The notes under the pieces: model-generated
The model's database searches: none
What the model was told of the DNA's origin: nothing
The model's input: the letters and a program-made list of their open reading frames with translations, nothing else
From: Oscillospiraceae bacterium
GTDB taxonomy: Bacteria; Bacillota; Clostridia; Oscillospirales; UBA644
Length of the DNA: 64,000 bases
NCBI GenBank assembly: GCA_015067305.1
Contig: SVMT01000001.1
Location: forward strand, 92,749-156,748
Direction: 5' to 3'
Part shown: positions 1-8,588 of the stretch, in pieces
Position numbering within the stretch: position 1 is the first letter of the stretch
Layout: the number at the start of each line of letters is the position of its first letter
Position numbers and translations under genes: made by a program

Positions 1-1456
1 TTACGGTGTTGTCTTTTTCTTCTTTTTCAACGGTCTTTTTAACTCTCATGAAGCGGTCGCCGTCATAAACGAGGTCGAAACCGAGCTGTTTTTCATAGAA
101 AGAGCCTTCACCGTTGTGGAAACCGTACCATGCGTTGAAGATTCTCTCTTCAAAGGAGGTGTAATTTCCGTAAAAATCAATACCGTCGTGGTCTCTGCCG
201 ATGATAGGTCGTTCAAGAATTACTTTATATTCGCCGTTTTCAAAACGGAAGCCTGTGGTCTTGTCACCGTACCAGAGGTTGTCTTCTGTGGGCAGGTGGT
301 CGATTACATCCTGGAGTTTGTCTTTGTTGCTGCCTGCGTGGCCGCCGTAATAGGAGTTGGGGAGCATTGCGTAGTCAGCGTCTATCCAATCGTAAAGGGT
401 CGTGAGGAAGTTGAAGCAATGGTGCGCGATCTGAACGACATCGGATTTGAACATCTCACGTGTTGAGATCTTTGTCATAAGGGCTTCACATTCAACATTT
501 GTGTCTCCGAGCCACATTACCGATTTTCCGTTTACTGTCATTTTGATGATGGGGGAGGTACAGTTAAAATCCAGGAAGCTGTAAGTTACGGGTTCTTCCG
601 CTGTAACAGCGTCCTGCTGTGTGTAGAAAACTTCAAATTCGGCGTTTCCGAGGGTAAATTTCTCACCTGTCTGAAGTTTGAGCTGTTTGACATCGGGACA
701 AAATTCTCTGAGAGCTTCTTTCAAAACAAAAGTTTCGTGGTTGCCTCTGCGGACATGGGCGGAAGGAAAGTTGAACATGACTCTTTCAATGTTGAATTTA
801 CCCGGATATGTACGGAGAAGTCTGATGCAGGCGGACATATGGTCGTTGTGTGCATGGGTGAAGTACCATGCGGAAATTCTTATCTGTTCGTCCTCTTTTG
901 CGCCTGTTATCTGATGAATGAAATCGTACATGCCCTGAACGGCTTCAACTGAACATTGGAAAAGGTCTCCGCCGTCGATCATGAAAAGACTGTTATCTGC
1001 AAGCTTTACGATGTAAAACATACCGCAGTTTGTTTCTGTTTCGGAGTGGCCGTTTGTGGGGTGATACCAAAGACCGTACTGGTATATCTCACAGTTGTCA
1101 CCGCCGCATTTGTATGTGAATTCGGGAACGGTAACGCCTGCTCTGTCCTCGGTGATGCGGACTTCGCCCACAAGGAGGGAAATGTAAACATAGAGGATAA
1201 CATCGCCTTTTTTCAGCTGTTTTGCGCTGACGGAATCATTTTTATTTTCAAAAACGATCTTAAAACCGTTTGCGAGCAGCTTTTCGATGTAAGCGTCAAA
1301 TTCCGCTTCGTTTGTTTCTGTGATGAGCTGCATTGGGCAGTCTTCGGGGGTAAAATCTTTTTCGTCGTCGGTTATCATGTTTCCTGCGTTGTAAAGATTT
1401 GCAGCGGGTTTGCCGCCGTCATATGCGGGAATAAAGGGGGAAAATGTGAGGGACAT
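1..1456 (-). CDS. Metallo-beta-lactamase-fold hydrolase (3' end cut off)
   Basis: A frame on the minus strand opens with ATG at 1456, nine bases after GGAG, and runs through the left edge without a stop (485 codons seen). The product has no signal peptide. Residues 201-206 read HAHNDH, the HxHxDH zinc-binding signature of the metallo-beta-lactamase superfamily. A WLGDTN segment near residue 314 and an IAHH segment near 345 fit the later metal ligands. The first 200 residues match no family I recognise. Substrate unknown; family known, reaction inferred to be hydrolytic. It is the last gene seen of the minus-strand run. A heptamer array lies between it and the HD gene upstream. Confidence 0.75.
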   Translation of the reverse strand, partial: MSLTFSPFIPAYDGGKPAANLYNAGNMITDDEKDFTPEDCPMQLITETNEAEFDAYIEKLLANGFKIVFENKNDSVSAKQLKKGDVILYVYISLLVGEVRITEDRAGVTVPEFTYKCGGDNCEIYQYGLWYHPTNGHSETETNCGMFYIVKLADNSLFMIDGGDLFQCSVEAVQGMYDFIHQITGAKEDEQIRISAWYFTHAHNDHMSACIRLLRTYPGKFNIERVMFNFPSAHVRRGNHETFVLKEALREFCPDVKQLKLQTGEKFTLGNAEFEVFYTQQDAVTAEEPVTYSFLDFNCTSPIIKMTVNGKSVMWLGDTNVECEALMTKISTREMFKSDVVQIAHHCFNFLTTLYDWIDADYAMLPNSYYGGHAGSNKDKLQDVIDHLPTEDNLWYGDKTTGFRFENGEYKVILERPIIGRDHDGIDFYGNYTSFEERIFNAWYGFHNGEGSFYEKQLGFDLVYDGDRFMRVKKTVEKEEKDNTV

Positions 1457-1474
1457 AAGTTTATTCTCCTTTTT

Positions 1475-1530
1475 TAGGTATTAGGTTTCAGGTATTAGGT
1501 TTCAGGTATTAGGTTTTAGGTGTTAGGTAT
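1475..1530. repeat. Heptamer array, 8 units of YAGGTNT
   Basis: Eight back-to-back 7-base units without slippage, consensus YAGGTNT (N = A, T or G at position 6). The left edge touches the leader of the MBL-fold gene. The right part encodes the last residues and stop codon of the HD gene on the other strand (stop at 1516-1518). Confidence 0.95.
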
Positions 1531-3213
1531 TTCTTCTTCTCTGAAGAGTTTTATCATGGGGTCGCGGGAGCGCAGGAGTTTTGTGAAGGCGTTTTTTGCA
1601 AGTTCTTTATCAACATTTGCGTTGCAGAAAACGTAGCCTTTCCATTTTTCCGCAGAGAATGAGGACAACCATTTATTGATATATGCGATATCGGCGGCAG
1701 AGCGTATTTTGCCGTCCTTGTTTACGAGCAAGAAGGAGCAGGTGTTTCCAAAGGGTTTGGGGAAACAGATGTGAAGGTCGTAGAGGGAGAAATCTGCTTT
1801 TTTGCCGTTGGCTTCGTATTCAGCTTTCAGCAGTTCGAAATATTCTTCTCTGACTTCCTTTGCTCTTTCTGTGTTTTTTGTGCCGAAAAACTCAGCAAGA
1901 TCGGAGAGTTCTTTTTCATAAAGCATTTCTTCGGAGCGTTCCGCGAAAAGTTTTTTCATCTGAGCAAGAATTTTTGCAGGGTCTTCTTCAGAAACCGCAT
2001 CTGCACAGAGGTCTTCAAGTCTGTCGGTAATGTCGATGTACCCCGATTCTTTCAGCTTTTCAAGGTCTGTTTCAAAAATTCGCTTGGGAAGACGGCGGTT
2101 TTTGATCCTGCCCATGAGCATTCCCAGAGTAAGAGACGGGTCTTTGTCGGGATAGGGGAAAATGCTGTTATTTTCAGGTTTTTCCATGTATGTGTCGGTG
2201 CAGTAGAGGAAGTCGCATGGGTGAGTCAGTCTGCCTGAACGGACAAGTCCTCGGATAATATCCCTGATAACGCTTTCCGTCGCCAGAACCTTTTGGTGGC
2301 GGTACATGTAAACATAGAGTATGTATCTGTTGAAAAGAAGTTCTTCGATTATCGTCAATGCATCTGCGCCTACTGCAAGCCTGAAATTATCACCGTTTTC
2401 GTCTGAATCTCTGCAGATAATGAGTTTCAGAAGGAATCTGTCAATGCCATAAGTCATTGCAAGTCCTGCGGTGTAGCTGTCTCTCTGTGTGTAGTCCAGC
2501 TTATCGGCATCAAATTCGCCGTTGATTATCGAGGTCATATATGTCAGAGTCTCGCCGTATGTTCCTTTGAGGGGAACTCCGATGACCATTCTTGCACAGT
2601 CACGGAGCAGTTTTCTGCATTTTTCTTCCGTACCCTTGTTAGGGTAGTCGATATGAGTATGGAAGAATTTCACGAATGCATCGGAGGTGATTATCAGATA
2701 GGAAAACAGTTCATGTGGTGCAGGCTTTTTCGGAGCGTTCTCCTCGCCCATGATATGGTCGATCATTATGGGAAACTGTGACATATCGCCGTAGACCGTT
2801 TCCGAAAGGTGGGAGTAGAAGCAATGACCAACATCGTGGAGCAATGCCGCAAGACGGATCATATTCACATCGGAATCTGTGACGGTGATCTCTTCGTTGT
2901 CTGCGTATCTTTCACGGAGACGGGAGATCATTCTGCCTGCGATGGCTGTAGTTCCCAGAGAGTGTTCAAAACGGGAGTGGCGGGCTGCCGTGTAGGTAAG
3001 GTCTGCCATGCCAAGCTGATGAACATCACGGAGACGCTGGAGCAGGGGGGAGTCGATGAGCTTTATCTCCCAGCTTTTATAGAGAACGGAACCCCATATC
3101 GGGTCGTGGATAACTTTTTCGCCTGACGGCGGAACGACATATCCCGTGAGAGTTCGCTCAACAAAGCTGTTTATTCGGTTTTTGAAATCTCTTATGATTT
3201 CGTGTTTTTCCAT
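1516..3213 (-). CDS. HD-domain phosphohydrolase
   Basis: 565 residues, start ATG at 3213 with AAAGGAGG upstream. Residues 80-130 carry RFEHSLG (His84) and LLHDVGH (His126-Asp127), the metal-binding pattern of the HD superfamily, in the arrangement seen in dNTPase-like and YdhJ-type HD proteins. No signal peptide, so cytoplasmic. Proteins of this type cleave phosphoester bonds of nucleotides; the substrate here cannot be read from sequence. The last codons (EIPNT and the stop) are written in heptamer-repeat sequence, so the repeat array has become part of the coding end. It lies 24 bases after the lipoprotein gene upstream on the same strand, suggesting co-transcription. Confidence 0.8.
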   Translation of the reverse strand: MEKHEIIRDFKNRINSFVERTLTGYVVPPSGEKVIHDPIWGSVLYKSWEIKLIDSPLLQRLRDVHQLGMADLTYTAARHSRFEHSLGTTAIAGRMISRLRERYADNEEITVTDSDVNMIRLAALLHDVGHCFYSHLSETVYGDMSQFPIMIDHIMGEENAPKKPAPHELFSYLIITSDAFVKFFHTHIDYPNKGTEEKCRKLLRDCARMVIGVPLKGTYGETLTYMTSIINGEFDADKLDYTQRDSYTAGLAMTYGIDRFLLKLIICRDSDENGDNFRLAVGADALTIIEELLFNRYILYVYMYRHQKVLATESVIRDIIRGLVRSGRLTHPCDFLYCTDTYMEKPENNSIFPYPDKDPSLTLGMLMGRIKNRRLPKRIFETDLEKLKESGYIDITDRLEDLCADAVSEEDPAKILAQMKKLFAERSEEMLYEKELSDLAEFFGTKNTERAKEVREEYFELLKAEYEANGKKADFSLYDLHICFPKPFGNTCSFLLVNKDGKIRSAADIAYINKWLSSFSAEKWKGYVFCNANVDKELAKNAFTKLLRSRDPMIKLFREEEIPNT

Positions 3214-3237
3214 AGAGTTTTACCTCCTTTATTCTGT

Positions 3238-4590
3238 TTATTCAAACATATTTGCGGGGACCATTATGTATTCGTTTATAGTTCTGGGGCTGTTGTAGTA
3301 GCCAATGTAGAAGAAATTGTTGTGAATGAAAACATTTTCGTTTTCGCTTTCATCTTTGCATGGGTCGCCGTGGATCTCTCCGTGGCTGATAAAGTTTCCT
3401 TCGAGGTCATGTATAAGCAAGTGATTCTGTCCGCTGTGATCTGCGGCGTCTTTTTCACCCCAACGGGAGTCGTAAATATAAGTTCCGTCGCTGTAAAGTC
3501 CCTGGTCTGTATCTTTTGAGTATCCGCAGGTGAAATTTTTGATAAGGTTGAAGTCGCTGTCGCAGATATTGTAATCGTAGCAGTTCTGAATAACAAATTT
3601 TTCTTGTTCCGGCAGATATTGGATACCGCCGCAGCTGTAAGGCAAAGTTTCCTGACCGAGATATTCAAGTGTTTCTGCGTCAACGTAAGAAATTGCAAAC
3701 CAACCGTTTTCGGGGGTGCTTCCTGCAACCATAAGCTGATTCTTTTCGGGAATGTATGTCATGTCATTTGAGTGACCTGTGGGCATTGCTTCAGAAACAT
3801 CAACCAGCTCCCATGTTTTAAGGTCGAATTTATAGATATTTGCAATATCGTCTTCGTAGAGTGCGTAATATGCGTATTTTCCGTCGGTGCATGCTCCCTG
3901 CATACCGTCTCTTCCGTCACCGTCAACGAGAAGGGCTGTTCCTGCAAACTGAGCATCATAACGGTCGTAAACAAAAGTCACTTTGTGTTCGGTGAAAAGG
4001 AACTGAACTTCTCCTGCTTCGGTAATGAGCTGTGCGGGCGTCATGGGTACGGAACCTTCATTTATGAGATTTCCGCTGTAGAGGTTCCTTGTTCCTGCGA
4101 TTACGGAGTATATTTCATTTTTGAAGTTGCCGAGGAAATTGTCAAGGGCAAAATAGAGCCAATATTCATCGGGAGCGATTATCTGCGCGGAGTATTGTTC
4201 GTATATAAACTCGTAATTTTTACTGTAAGTTTCAATGGCTTTATCTACCCAAGTGATCATATCAGCTTCTTTTGCGCTCAGATGTACATCAAAAGAGGGG
4301 AGATTTGAACCGTCTTCTTTTACGGTGTCAATGTAAATGGGATACACGTTTTCACTGCTTCTGAAATTTGAAAACTCTTCAATTCCAACTGTTTTTCCTG
4401 TATATTCGCTGAGTTTTTCCGCAAAAGCTTTTGCCATTTCGGAAACGGCATAATTGGGCTCATCCACAAGCACAACGAGGTCTACGGAAGCTTCTCCTTT
4501 AAGCTCTATCTTGACGGGAACGCCTTCAATACCACATCCAACAAGCGCTGTAAGTGTGAGGATAAATAAGCCAATAAACAATTTTTTCAT
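3238..4590 (-). CDS. Lipoprotein with GH67N-like domain and beta-propeller (paralog 1)
   Basis: The ATG at 4590 is chosen because GGAG lies six bases before it and a lipoprotein signal follows directly (MKKLF..., lipobox LVGC, Cys19). 450 residues. Residues about 25-180 resemble the N-terminal alpha/beta domain of alpha-glucuronidases and DUF4838 proteins. Residues about 220-450 form propeller-like blades: GMQGACTDGKYAYY, TGHSNDMTY, YSCGGIQY, then a terminal hydrophobic strand. Three further copies occur in the window (6058-7377, 15808-17199, 17317-18714); this is the most divergent and the only one with a lipobox. Likely anchored outside the membrane; function unknown, sugar or peptide binding is a guess. 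Confidence 0.7.
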   Translation of the reverse strand: MKKLFIGLFILTLTALVGCGIEGVPVKIELKGEASVDLVVLVDEPNYAVSEMAKAFAEKLSEYTGKTVGIEEFSNFRSSENVYPIYIDTVKEDGSNLPSFDVHLSAKEADMITWVDKAIETYSKNYEFIYEQYSAQIIAPDEYWLYFALDNFLGNFKNEIYSVIAGTRNLYSGNLINEGSVPMTPAQLITEAGEVQFLFTEHKVTFVYDRYDAQFAGTALLVDGDGRDGMQGACTDGKYAYYALYEDDIANIYKFDLKTWELVDVSEAMPTGHSNDMTYIPEKNQLMVAGSTPENGWFAISYVDAETLEYLGQETLPYSCGGIQYLPEQEKFVIQNCYDYNICDSDFNLIKNFTCGYSKDTDQGLYSDGTYIYDSRWGEKDAADHSGQNHLLIHDLEGNFISHGEIHGDPCKDESENENVFIHNNFFYIGYYNSPRTINEYIMVPANMFE

Positions 4591-4635
4591 TGTAATCTCC
4601 ATTCCGCCGCCAAGCGGCGGCACAAATACTACATT

Positions 4636-4747
4636 AAATTCAAATGGGTTTGTTTACAAACAAAAATGGGATTGGGTCCCATTTTTAATTTGAATTTGAG
4701 CGTGAAACAGAGATACAAAAAAGTTTTATTAATCTATCTTTCACGCT
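4636..4747. repeat. Nested inverted repeats
   Basis: A perfect 10-base stem with a 5-base loop (4662-4671 with 4677-4686, arms AAAAATGGGA/TCCCATTTTT) sits inside an outer perfect 10-base pair (4636-4645 with 4688-4697). Next to it a third pair, AGCGTGAAA/TTTCACGCT, spans 4699-4747. It lies between the WG-repeat gene's 3' end and the start of paralog 1. It could end transcription or be a small non-autonomous element. Confidence 0.7.
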
Positions 4748-4789
4748 AATACCTCAATTCTGAACTCTTCATTCTGCATTTTGCACTTT
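4748..4789. repeat. Degenerate composite heptamer array
   Basis: Seven-base phase is visible: a TAATACC unit of the TAGG family (complement), degenerate units, then TGCATTT/TGCACTT units of the TGCARAA family. The end of the WG-repeat gene (KVQNAE and the stop at 4769-4771) is encoded inside it on the minus strand. Confidence 0.65.
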
Positions 4790-5932
4790 TATGAGTCCGT
4801 ATTTTCCGCCGATCTTATAGACTGCATAACCGTTTTCAAAAGATGTTATGCCGTCAAATGTCGGGGCGATAACTGTGTTTCCGTTAATGTCAATTACTGC
4901 CCATTTACCACCGTTTGCGGGCTGGACAGCCGCATAGCCTTCGGAGAAATCCTTTGCGTCAAAATATTGGGGTGCTATGACTTCATTTCCTTCGAGGTCA
5001 ATATATCCGAATTTGGCTGTGAGAAGTTCGAGTTTTCCTACTCTTGCTCTGCCGTCCTTTGCGGAATAAGCATATTTATAAGCGATCTCTGTCAGCTCAT
5101 TGCCGTTTTTATCAATAAATCCGTAGTTGAAGTCTTTTTTTACAACTGCGATACCTTCGGAGAAGGATTCCGCATCATCATACTGTGCTTCGATAACAGG
5201 TTCGCCTTTTGTGTTCATGTAGCCCCATTTTATACTTTCAGCATAGGGTGCAAGACCTTCGGAGAATTTCTTTGCGTCGTCGATGATGTAGTCAATTATG
5301 ATGTTTCCGTCTGTGTCAACGAAAGCACTTTCGTAAGTCATGAAAACTTCCGCAAGACCTTCGGAGAATTCTTCCGCACCGAACCATTGGAAATCACCGA
5401 GAATGCTTCCGTCCGCTTTTACGAAAGCGAATTTATGACCTGTAGCCACAAGCTCTCCACCCTGAACGAGGGCAAGACCGTTTTTGAAGCTTTTTGCGTA
5501 TTTGAACTGAGGTTCAATGACAGTTTCGCCTTTTGCGTTGATGTAACCGTAGTAATTGTAAAGTTCTGCAGACTGAACAGCCGCAAGACCTTCGGAAAAG
5601 CCCCAAGTTGATTGATAAACTGGTTCGATCACAACATCGCCGTTTGTGTTGATGTAACCCCAGAGACCGTCTATCTGAACAGCTGCAAGACCTTCGGAGA
5701 AGTTCCAGACGGATTCAAAGCGAGGTTCGATGGCAATATCGCCGTTTTCGTCAACATAGCCCCAAAGACCGTCCTTTTTAACAGCGGCAAAGCCTTCGGA
5801 GAAATTTTTCGCGTCTTCCCAGACAGCTTCTCCCACGGGGGAAAAGTGTTCGTTACCCTCAAATGTGGCAGAGCCGCAGGCGCAAAGGGTTAAGATCATA
5901 ATAAAAATAATCGGAATAAATTTCAGTTTCAT
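4769..5932 (-). CDS. WG (KWG)-repeat lipoprotein
   Basis: 387 residues from the ATG at 5932; a possible start four codons upstream sits almost on the Shine-Dalgarno bases, so the inner ATG is preferred. Lipoprotein signal with lipobox LCAC (Cys19). The rest is about nine repeats of 35-40 residues with the pattern FSEGLAAV...LWGYI...G..VIEP, typical of WG repeats, which fold as a beta-propeller-like array. WG proteins in Firmicutes are surface-exposed and of unclear role, probably binding. Leader and lipoprotein start resemble those of paralog 1. The final residues and stop derive from a TGCARAA heptamer array. Confidence 0.85.
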   Translation of the reverse strand: MKLKFIPIIFIMILTLCACGSATFEGNEHFSPVGEAVWEDAKNFSEGFAAVKKDGLWGYVDENGDIAIEPRFESVWNFSEGLAAVQIDGLWGYINTNGDVVIEPVYQSTWGFSEGLAAVQSAELYNYYGYINAKGETVIEPQFKYAKSFKNGLALVQGGELVATGHKFAFVKADGSILGDFQWFGAEEFSEGLAEVFMTYESAFVDTDGNIIIDYIIDDAKKFSEGLAPYAESIKWGYMNTKGEPVIEAQYDDAESFSEGIAVVKKDFNYGFIDKNGNELTEIAYKYAYSAKDGRARVGKLELLTAKFGYIDLEGNEVIAPQYFDAKDFSEGYAAVQPANGGKWAVIDINGNTVIAPTFDGITSFENGYAVYKIGGKYGLIKVQNAE

Positions 5933-5949
5933 GGTAATTTCCATCCTTT

Positions 5950-6019
5950 TAGGTATTAGGTTTTAGGTTTTAGGTTTTAGGTTTTAGGTGTTAGGTTTTA
6001 GGTGTTAGGTGTTAGGTTC
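5950..6019. repeat. Heptamer array, 10 units of TAGGTNT
   Basis: Ten uninterrupted TAGGTNN units (mainly TAGGTTT, TAGGTGT and TAGGTAT; the last is TAGGTTC). Fills the space between the 5' end of the WG-repeat gene and the 3' end of paralog 2. Confidence 0.95.
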
Positions 6020-6057
6020 GATTCCTGACGCTAAGCCCTGTGGCCTATGTCCTTGTT

Positions 6058-7377
6058 TTATTCTGCCCACCAGGTTGCGGGGAGCAGAACGAAGCGGTAG
6101 ACTGTTCCGAGCTCAAGGTTTCCGTATTTTATGTGGTGGAAACAGATATAAAAGACTGTTTCGTCTTTGAAGATGTTTTCAGGTTCAAGCTCTTCGTCGT
6201 AACCTGTGAGTTCTGCGGCGAATTGGAATTTCATTGTGTCGAGGTCGTAGATCAATGCGTGGTCGTAAAGTCTTCCGTCGCCTTCAACATCCCATCTGAT
6301 GTCGTAAAGATATTTTTCATCTGTACAGCATCCCTGAGGTGTTCCGCGAGTGTCTTCACTGCGTTGTTCGCTGAGTACGTTAAGGTCTTTGTCAAGAACA
6401 TAAACATAATCGGCTTTAAGGATATAATATTTTTCTCTGTCTGTCCGATATTCAAAACGGCTTGCCCATACAGGAAGAAGCGTATCGAGAGTTTCTTTCA
6501 TAGTTTCTGCATCGACATAAGTTACGCCTTGAGAGTTGTTTTCCTCGTCTTCGCAATGGCATATCATAAGCGTATCGGATTCGGGAAGATATGTGATGTC
6601 GTTGGAATGGCGTGAATGTACAGGTTCGGAAACATAGTCAAGTTCCCAGGTATTGAGGTTGTATCGGAAAATTCTTGAATAAGCGTCATTTCTTCCGCAG
6701 TAATAAGCGAATTCTCCGTCAGTACCGCCGCCCTGCATTGCGTCTACGTAGGGCATATATTCATAAGGTAATATTGCTACGGGTTCAGCTGCGTGGAGAT
6801 AAGCATTGCCTGTTTCGATCGCCTTGTTTGGGTCTTTGAAAATGTGTTCGTCGGGTGTCACGTACTTATATCCGTTTTCCAGAACGTAAGTTTCGGAGCT
6901 TCTGACCTCGTTGAGGAAGTCTTCAATGGCACAGTAGAGTGTATATTCATCAGAACCTTTTATATGCAGGTTTGAATTCTCGACTTCCACGGAATAAGCA
7001 TTTCTGTAGCCGCAGAATTTTTCCCAATCCTCTTCCGATTCGAGAATGAAGGGCAACAGTCCGCCGTTTTGCGCTTTGATCTCGTCAAGAAATGCATCAA
7101 TATCCTCTTCATATGGTTCGCCGATGAAAATTTTGGGAACTGTGGAAGACGTAACATTTGTTGCGACTACTTCAGCGCCTGTAATGGTTGAAAGTCTTTC
7201 CGCTAAAACTTCAGCGTACTGTTTTATGAGGTCGTTGCAGTTTTCAGGATATATAACAGCGGCATTTGACGCAGCGCCTTCGCCTTTGAGTATAATATTT
7301 TCAGATTTTCCTGCAGCACCCGAAATGGCTGTGAGGATAAAAGTAAGTGCTAACAAGATGATGAAAGTTTTTTTCAT
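6058..7377 (-). CDS. Secreted GH67N-like/propeller protein (paralog 2)
   Basis: 439 residues; a signal peptide (MKKTF... to about residue 24, ending AISGAAG) without a lipobox Cys, so probably exported and released or held by other means. The N domain contains VIYPEN...YAEVLAERLS and KIFIGEPYEED, then GLLPFILESEEDWEKFCG, shared almost word for word with paralogs 3 and 4. The C half is a propeller (AMQGGGTDGEFAYYCG, RHSNDITYLP, DTRGTPQGCCTD) ending LLPATWWAE. Heptamer arrays flank it on both sides. Function unknown; the N domain suggests carbohydrate-related surface biology. Confidence 0.7.
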   Translation of the reverse strand: MKKTFIILLALTFILTAISGAAGKSENIILKGEGAASNAAVIYPENCNDLIKQYAEVLAERLSTITGAEVVATNVTSSTVPKIFIGEPYEEDIDAFLDEIKAQNGGLLPFILESEEDWEKFCGYRNAYSVEVENSNLHIKGSDEYTLYCAIEDFLNEVRSSETYVLENGYKYVTPDEHIFKDPNKAIETGNAYLHAAEPVAILPYEYMPYVDAMQGGGTDGEFAYYCGRNDAYSRIFRYNLNTWELDYVSEPVHSRHSNDITYLPESDTLMICHCEDEENNSQGVTYVDAETMKETLDTLLPVWASRFEYRTDREKYYILKADYVYVLDKDLNVLSEQRSEDTRGTPQGCCTDEKYLYDIRWDVEGDGRLYDHALIYDLDTMKFQFAAELTGYDEELEPENIFKDETVFYICFHHIKYGNLELGTVYRFVLLPATWWAE

Positions 7378-7394
7378 AGTGATTTCCGTCCTTT

Positions 7395-7436
7395 TAGGTA
7401 TTAGGTTCTAGGTATTAGGTGTTAGGTTTTAGGTTT
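7395..7436. repeat. Heptamer array, 6 units of TAGGTNN
   Basis: Six TAGGTNN units in phase just upstream of the start of paralog 2. Together with the complementary array at 7504-7534 it makes an inverted pair around a 67-base spacer. Confidence 0.95.
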
Positions 7437-7503
7437 TGGTGTTGTGACACATTTCACTTACTGATGTGCGGAAAGTGTACATAAGAGGAGGGTTTTAGGA
7501 AAT

Positions 7504-7534
7504 CTAATACCTATTACCTAATACCTGACACCTG
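7504..7534. repeat. Heptamer array in CCTA orientation
   Basis: Four complete units of the complementary form (CTAATAC, CTATTAC, CTAATAC, CTGACAC) plus a partial, ending at the stop codon of the FAH-family gene (7536-7538). Confidence 0.9.
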
Positions 7535-7535
7535 A

Positions 7536-8360
7536 TTATTCCGCGTCTTTGAAAATATTTCTGAGTGTTCCGACGTTTTCAATTTCAATTTCAATAACGT
7601 CGCCGCGGTGGAGTGCTGAAACGCCGACAGGTGTGCCTGTTGTGATGAGGTCTCCTTTTTTCAGGGGAATATATTCGGAGATCATGCTGATAAGTTTTGC
7701 AGGGGGGAAGATCATATCAGCGGTAGTACCGTTCTGAACGATCTTTCCGTTTATTCTTGTCTGAATTTTAAGATTGCCGTAGTCGATGTCTGTGACGATG
7801 CAGGGACCGACGGGACAGAATGTGGGCAGATTTTTACCTCTGATCCACTGACCGTCTGCTCTCTGGAGATCTCTTGCTGTTACATCGTTGAGGCATGTTG
7901 CACCGAAAATGCAGTCAAGAGCCTCTTCTTCGGGGACATTGTCGCAGTCTTTTGAGATAAGAAGTGCCATTTCGCCCTCGTAGTGAACTTCCTTTGTGCC
8001 TTTATGACCGATTATAGCGTCGTGCTGACCGATCATATTCTGGGGCATCTTCATGAAAAGTGTGGGATATGTGGGAACGGGTCTGTCGCCGAATTCCTTG
8101 ATATGGTCGTAGTAGTTGAGACCTACAGCGAGGATCTTGCCCGGAACTGCGGGGGGGAGAAGTCTGAAATTTTCCGCAGGAACTGTTACGCCTGTTTTTT
8201 CAACGGAATCCATATAGTTCTCGTAAAGAAGTTCTGCGTCACCGTTTTCTGTGAGAATTCCGTAAAAAGCTCCGTCTTCGGAAATGAGGTCCTTTTCCGC
8301 AAGAGCTCCCATACAAAGTTTTTTGTATTCACCTTCAGGCGCAAATCTGATAAATTTCAT
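7536..8360 (-). CDS. Fumarylacetoacetate hydrolase (FAH) family protein
   Basis: 274 residues; AAAGGAA lies 8-10 bases before the ATG. The C-terminal two thirds hold the FAH signature: GLNYYDHIKE, HYEGEMALLI (metal Glu), RDLQRADGQWIRGKNLPTFCP, and TTGTPVGVSALHRGD. The family cleaves or isomerises/decarboxylates 2-oxo acids in aromatic or sugar-acid breakdown using Mg2+ or Mn2+. The exact substrate is not visible, and bacterial members of this size are often acylpyruvases or oxaloacetate tautomerases/decarboxylases. It is the first gene of the minus-strand run and has its own promoter at 8413-8441. Confidence 0.85.
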   Translation of the reverse strand: MKFIRFAPEGEYKKLCMGALAEKDLISEDGAFYGILTENGDAELLYENYMDSVEKTGVTVPAENFRLLPPAVPGKILAVGLNYYDHIKEFGDRPVPTYPTLFMKMPQNMIGQHDAIIGHKGTKEVHYEGEMALLISKDCDNVPEEEALDCIFGATCLNDVTARDLQRADGQWIRGKNLPTFCPVGPCIVTDIDYGNLKIQTRINGKIVQNGTTADMIFPPAKLISMISEYIPLKKGDLITTGTPVGVSALHRGDVIEIEIENVGTLRNIFKDAE

Positions 8361-8412
8361 AATTATTTTCCTTTCAAATCAAAAACTGTGTTTTGGATAT
8401 CTTTTCTACATT

Positions 8413-8441
8413 ATTATAGCACATTATTATTGTAATTTCAA
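8413..8441 (-). promoter_or_regulatory. Sigma-A-type promoter for the FAH gene run
   Basis: On the minus strand, TTGAAA (8441-8436) and TATAAT (8418-8413) are 17 bases apart, about 50 bases before the FAH gene start. Confidence 0.8.
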
Positions 8442-8493
8442 GTAAAATTTCGTAAGAACATATTTGGTGCGAAAATTTTCAAAAAATAAAGTA

Positions 8494-8522
8494 TTGACCT
8501 TTTTCAATTTTAATGGTATTAT
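8494..8522 (+). promoter_or_regulatory. Sigma-A-type promoter for ktrB-ktrA
   Basis: TTGACC (8494-8499) and TATTAT (8517-8522) with 17-base spacing, ahead of the potassium-uptake genes and back-to-back with the FAH promoter. Confidence 0.75.
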
Positions 8523-8588
8523 ATAAGGTGAGATTTTGTTTCTATCTTTTGGAAGCAAAAAATAAGCTTGAAAATGGGGTGAAGGGAA

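Noticed and set aside
6015-6025. GGTTCGATTCC, identical to a tRNA T-loop
   Set aside because: It is the last TAGGTTC unit plus unique bases. No acceptor, D or anticodon stems can be formed around it.
8442-8588. c-di-AMP (ydaO) riboswitch before ktrB
   Set aside because: The leader between the promoter and ktrB is under 70 bases, too short for the aptamer, and lacks its conserved bases.
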